A stretch of DNA of 8,483 nucleotides, from contig JAQGMD010000066.1 of assembly GCA_028292565.1 (NCBI GenBank), positions 1-8,483 of the forward strand, read 5' to 3'. Shown here piece by piece: positions 6,071-8,483 of the stretch; within the stretch, counting starts at the first letter, position 1, and the number at the start of each line of letters is the position of its first letter. The notes below the pieces were generated by a model. The model had not been told where the DNA came from. It did not search any database and worked only from the letters and a program-made list of their open reading frames with translations. The DNA comes from Burkholderia sp. Lineage in GTDB: Bacteria; Pseudomonadota; Gammaproteobacteria; Burkholderiales; Burkholderiaceae. The translations under genes and the position numbers were made by a program.

Positions 6071-6439
6071 TCACAGTATTAGATACGGTCCGGCGCCCTG
6101 GAGCATGCTGATTCCCCGTTCGACATTCAAGGCCGTCCGCACGCCTTCCAGGGTCAGGCCCAGTTCCACCAGGGTGATCGCGACTGCCGGCTGCATGCCG
6201 ACAAGCACCGTCCGCGCGTCGAGGATTCTTGCCATCGCCGCCGTGTTGCTGATCATCCGGCCGATAAAGGAATCGACAATGTCGAGGGCGGAGATGTCGA
6301 TCAGGACGCCGCTTGCGCGGTCCTTCACGATACGGGCCGTCAGGTCGTCCTGAAGCGTCATGGCGAGGCGGTCATGCATGTCGACCTGTATTGTCACCAG
6401 CAGAATCCGACCCATCTTCAGTATGGGAATACGGTCCAT
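6071..6439 (-). CDS. rsbS: RsbS, stressosome STAS-domain core protein
   Basis: A 122-residue single STAS domain. RsbS and RsbR together build the stressosome scaffold that holds RsbT inactive until it phosphorylates them. Ser57, in DIVDSF, matches the conserved phosphorylated serine (Ser59 in B. subtilis). ILLVTIQVDM near the N-terminus and VGMQPAVA later fit the STAS fold. ATG 6439 is chosen because GAGG (6448-6445) lies five bases upstream and because the first residues then match RsbS. A longer reading frame up to 6481 would overlap rsbR by 32 bases and has no supporting SD. The SD overlaps the rsbR stop region (TGACGAGG) and the gap is only 10 bases, so translation is probably coupled to rsbR. 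Confidence 0.93.
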   Translation of the reverse strand: MDRIPILKMGRILLVTIQVDMHDRLAMTLQDDLTARIVKDRASGVLIDISALDIVDSFIGRMISNTAAMARILDARTVLVGMQPAVAITLVELGLTLEGVRTALNVERGISMLQGAGPYLIL

Positions 6440-6449
6440 CAAAGCCTCG

Positions 6450-7313
6450 TCAGTTGATTTCTGAATACGTAATCTTCGCACCGGTGCGCTTCAATGCGAT
6501 GACAAATGCATCGGCAAGGGTTGCCTTCGTAATCACGTCTTCGAGGTTGACGCCGAGGTGTACGATGGTCTGCGCGATCTGTGGCCGGATGCCGCTGATG
6601 ATGCAATCGGCTCCCATCAGGCGTGCCGCGGCAACCGTCTTGAGCAGGTGTTGCGCCACCAGCGTATCCACTGTCGGCACACCTGTGATGTCGATGATGG
6701 CAATCGATGCTCCGGTGTCGATGATCTTCTGCAGCAGGCTTTCCATCACTACCTGGGTGCGGGCACTATCGAGCGTGCCGATCAGCGGCAGGGCGAGGAC
6801 GTTTTGCCATAGCTGCACGACAGGCGTGGAAAGCTCCAGCAGTTCCTGCTGCTGATGCAGGATCACCTGTTCCCGGGTTCTCTGATACTCCTCAATCGTA
6901 AATAAGCCAAGTTTGTCGAATAACGAACTTATGTCGACGGTTTCTTCCGCCAGCGCGGCCGGATCATTGGCGAGATCATTGCGCATAAGCGTAAACAAAG
7001 GCTCTTTCAGCGCGAACACAAAAGTGGCGGTCTCGATGGGCGAAAAGCCCTGGCGAGCCCGGGATTGCGAGATCTCGGCAAGCAGGTGCCTGACTTCATC
7101 CCATGCCCCGGATTGAATGTCGTAGCTCTGTCCTTTTTCGACCGTCCTGGCCAGCATCGGGATGAACCGCGACGCCTGTTGGCGGATGTCGGTTTCGACC
7201 ACTTTATCGCGGCTGGTCATGCGGATCAAAACCCGTTCCAGCCAGCCATGCAACAAACCCTCCTGGTGTTTCGCGAGTATCCTGGCCAGATGACCGGTCG
7301 ATGCTTTGCTCAT
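6450..7313 (-). CDS. rsbR: RsbR-type stressosome sensor: helical N-terminal domain plus STAS domain
   Basis: A 287-residue cytoplasmic protein. Residues 5-150 are helical, with motifs such as GWLERV near residue 23 and ETATFVFALKE at 94-104, fitting the RsbRD_N type of N-terminal domain rather than a globin or PAS fold. The linker helix carries LSTPVV (161-166). The STAS domain (about 160-280) has Thr217 in GVPTVDT, matching Thr205 of RsbRA, and Ser183 in LDSAR, 34 residues earlier, where RsbRA has Thr171. Both are phosphorylatable, so RsbT control seems intact. No heme-, flavin- or metal-binding motif is seen, so the signal it senses is unknown. ATG 7313 has a GGAG site (7322-7319), five bases upstream. 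It is the first gene of the minus-strand operon and would set its signal specificity. Confidence 0.93.
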   Translation of the reverse strand: MSKASTGHLARILAKHQEGLLHGWLERVLIRMTSRDKVVETDIRQQASRFIPMLARTVEKGQSYDIQSGAWDEVRHLLAEISQSRARQGFSPIETATFVFALKEPLFTLMRNDLANDPAALAEETVDISSLFDKLGLFTIEEYQRTREQVILHQQQELLELSTPVVQLWQNVLALPLIGTLDSARTQVVMESLLQKIIDTGASIAIIDITGVPTVDTLVAQHLLKTVAAARLMGADCIISGIRPQIAQTIVHLGVNLEDVITKATLADAFVIALKRTGAKITYSEIN

Positions 7314-7372
7314 TTAAGCTCCGTTAAAGGGACGGTGGTCGGAACGAAATTCCCGGGTTCAGTGTGCATAGT

Positions 7373-7398
7373 AGGCGCCATGCTGTTGCAGGCGCCAT
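7373..7398. repeat. Tandem 9-base direct repeat AGGCGCCAT
   Basis: AGGCGCCAT occurs at 7373-7381 and again at 7390-7398, 17 bases apart. Each copy contains the palindrome GGCGCC. The pair lies 60-85 bases upstream of rsbR, next to the possible TACTAT -10 box at 7373-7368, where a regulator could bind on one face of the helix at about 1.6 turns. Confidence 0.45.
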
Positions 7399-7528
7399 CC
7401 CATAAATATGGTATGACAGTGCATGCAGCTTGCGCAGGCCCTTCACCGTTATTGAAATCGAGCAATAAATGCCCGCGAAGATCGCCAGTTGGTATGCAAT
7501 CGCGGTAAACCTTCAGTTGTTTGCGGAC

Positions 7529-7534
7529 TATACT
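7529..7534 (+). promoter_or_regulatory. Possible -10 box for the parvulin gene
   Basis: TATACT matches five of six consensus positions and lies about 98 bases before the start at 7632. No good -35 hexamer is found 16-18 bases upstream (the sequence there is around TAAACC), so an activator or an alternative sigma factor may be needed, or the match is chance. Confidence 0.3.
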
Positions 7535-7558
7535 GAGTGACGGGAAACGTCTGAAAGC

Positions 7559-7576
7559 GCTTGCGCGATAGCAAGC
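7559..7576 (+). promoter_or_regulatory. Small hairpin in the leader of the parvulin gene
   Basis: GCTTGC (7559-7564) and GCAAGC (7571-7576) pair perfectly around the 6-base loop GCGATA. It lies downstream of the possible -10 box and ends 41 bases before the SD, so it would form in the 5' leader of the transcript. A role in mRNA stability or as an operator is possible. Confidence 0.3.
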
Positions 7577-7631
7577 CGGTTGAATCTGCACCGCAATCCA
7601 TCTCTGGATCCTCACATAAGGAGCGGGTGAC

Positions 7632-8384
7632 ATGACGGCGATTGTGCGTATCGATGATGAAGTCATTGGCACTGACGATTTCATCAGGACATTGAAGCTC
7701 ACCGGGCAGTTCGAAGGGCTCATTGAACAGATCGTCAGGGATAAAGTGACCGTTCGCGCGGCGAAGAAGCAAGGCGTCGCCGTCTCAGCCGAAGATATCC
7801 AGGAACGGGCCAATCAATTCCGGCGTGTGCAGGGTTTGCATCGCGCGACCGACATGAACCACTACCTCGACACCCTCCGGGTCAGCCTGGACGAATTTGA
7901 AACGTTCATCACCGAGAGCCTGTACCAGGAAAAGATGATGGCGATCGTCTGCAGCGACAAAGCGGTTGAAGGCTACTTCAAAATGAACTCGCCCAGGTTT
8001 GACAGCATCGAGGTCAGCCACATTGTGGTGGAAAAAGAGGGCATGGCGAAGGAAATGATTTCCCACCTCAGGGATGATCCTGACAGCTTTGCCGAGATGG
8101 CCCGTGAGCATTCCGTCGCCGACACGAAGGAGCAGGGCGGACTGATCGGCAAGGTGCTGCGCGGTTCCCTCAAGAGCGACGTCGAGGCCAAGGTGTTCAA
8201 TGCCGCGGTCGGCGATGTACTCGGGCCGTTTCCGTCCCCCGACCGCTCGTTCTTCGAGATCTTTGCGGTGAACGCCAAACACCCGGCGAAACTGGATGAG
8301 GACGCCGCGACCGAGGTGCGGCGCCTGCTTCGCGAAGAATGGCTCGCGGCGCGGGCACAGGAACACATCATCGAAGCCCGATAG
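7632..8384 (+). CDS. Parvulin-like (PpiC/SurA-type) cytoplasmic isomerase or chaperone
   Basis: A 250-residue protein with a helical SurA-like N-terminal part (about 1-115) and a parvulin-type domain (about 126-215). The parvulin part shows VSHIVV with His130, then SFAEMAREHS and EQGGLIGKVLRGSL (167-180) where the family has GGDLGWF-type sequence, then GDVLGPF. The second conserved histidine of active parvulins (the HII motif) appears to be replaced by Glu209 in FFEIFAV, so isomerase activity may be weak or absent. There is no signal peptide, so it should act in the cytoplasm, unlike SurA and PrsA. ATG 7632 has an AAGGAG site (7618-7623), eight bases upstream. The next gene starts 19 bases after its stop and looks like a peptide exporter. 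Parvulin-like proteins in such loci are thought to help present or fold the exported peptide; that role is inferred. Confidence 0.85.
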   Translation: MTAIVRIDDEVIGTDDFIRTLKLTGQFEGLIEQIVRDKVTVRAAKKQGVAVSAEDIQERANQFRRVQGLHRATDMNHYLDTLRVSLDEFETFITESLYQEKMMAIVCSDKAVEGYFKMNSPRFDSIEVSHIVVEKEGMAKEMISHLRDDPDSFAEMAREHSVADTKEQGGLIGKVLRGSLKSDVEAKVFNAAVGDVLGPFPSPDRSFFEIFAVNAKHPAKLDEDAATEVRRLLREEWLAARAQEHIIEAR

Positions 8385-8403
8385 CGCACACACCATTGAA
8401 CAT

Positions 8404-8483
8404 ATGGACGCCCCGCCCAAGCAGGCATCCCTCAGCGACTTTCTCGCGAGTGTCGAGATACTCTCTCCGTTCTCGCGAGAGGA
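8404..8483 (+). CDS. Start of a probable cyclic-nucleotide-binding-domain ABC peptide exporter (partial)
   Basis: Only the first 26 codons are present and the frame is open to the window end. The start reads MDAPPKQASLSDFLASVEIL and continues with SPFSRE. The FLASVEILSPFSREE-like stretch resembles the helix leading into a cyclic-nucleotide-binding domain (the usual FLxxxxLFxxLS pattern). In some peptide export loci such a domain is fused ahead of a C39-like peptidase and ABC transporter, next to a parvulin gene. The SD before ATG 8404 is weak. Given its position 19 bases after the parvulin stop, it is probably in the same operon. The domain assignment rests on very few residues; a plain Crp/Fnr-type or other cNMP-binding protein is the main alternative. 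Confidence 0.5.
   Translation, partial: MDAPPKQASLSDFLASVEILSPFSRE

Larger units (their letters stand above)
7314..7631. other. Divergent intergenic region between rsbR and the parvulin gene
   Basis: These 318 bases hold no gene that I can support. They must carry the start signals for both directions. Visible structure: a 9-base direct repeat (7373-7398), a CCATA-AA-TATGG palindrome (7400-7411), a possible plus-strand -10 box (7529-7534) and a GCTTGC/GCAAGC hairpin (7559-7576). For rsbR, TACTAT on the minus strand (7373-7368) is a possible -10 box, but nothing at the right distance resembles a -35 box. A 42-codon frame at 7380-7508 lacks an SD and is not called. Confidence 0.6.

Noticed and set aside
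6440..6481. A longer start for RsbS that would overlap the rsbR end.
   Set aside because: The extra 14 residues are encoded within the rsbR 3' end, have no SD, and the start at 6439 has a GAGG site at the right distance.
7380..7508. A 42-codon frame with a Cys-containing stretch (HAACAGP), upstream of the parvulin gene, as a precursor peptide candidate.
   Set aside because: It has no SD, lies upstream of the possible -10 box of the following gene, has an ordinary composition and includes no clear leader-core border. Its frame is also the tail of a longer frame antisense to rsbR.

Overview
The window (about 60% GC, SD-preceded genes, FDH3-type formate dehydrogenase genes) looks like chromosomal DNA of a Gram-negative proteobacterium. 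A betaproteobacterium of the order Burkholderiales is the best guess. This rests on protein family resemblance recalled from memory, not on a search. No RNA genes, CRISPR array, insertion sequence or phage gene was seen.

Region 1 (1-1525, plus strand) is the 3' end of a formate dehydrogenase operon. It holds the last codons of the iron-sulfur beta subunit, a 74-residue predicted lipoprotein overlapping it by ATGA, and the membrane cytochrome b gamma subunit. Two palindromes with a shared 11-base core (CCATGCGCACC) lie on either side of the gamma gene. A convergent MarR-type regulator follows on the minus strand (1610-2044).

Region 2 (2201-7313, minus strand) is the most interesting part. It is a five-gene, probably co-transcribed set: rsbR, rsbS, rsbT, a histidine kinase whose N-terminus is a second RsbT-like ATPase domain, and a REC-kinase-REC hybrid protein. 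The first three genes are a complete stressosome core, which in Bacillus senses stress and releases RsbT to activate a partner. Here the likely partner is not a sigma-B cascade but a two-component phosphorelay, entered through the RsbT-like domain of the kinase. No RsbX-type phosphatase, Hpt domain, sigma factor or DNA-binding output is encoded in the set, so the signal must leave through genes elsewhere or through protein contacts. Related stressosome and two-component gene sets are known in environmental bacteria, so the core is a variant rather than a wholly new system.

Region 3 (7314-7631) is a 318-base divergent intergenic region with a 9-base direct repeat, small dyads, a possible -10 box and a hairpin near the plus-strand gene.

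Region 4 (7632 to the end, plus strand) starts another operon. It holds a cytoplasmic parvulin-like protein that seems to lack part of the usual catalytic signature, followed 19 bases later by the first 26 codons of a gene. That start resembles the N-terminus of cyclic-nucleotide-binding-domain peptide exporters (ABC type). This would be a peptide maturation and export locus, transcribed divergently from the stressosome operon.
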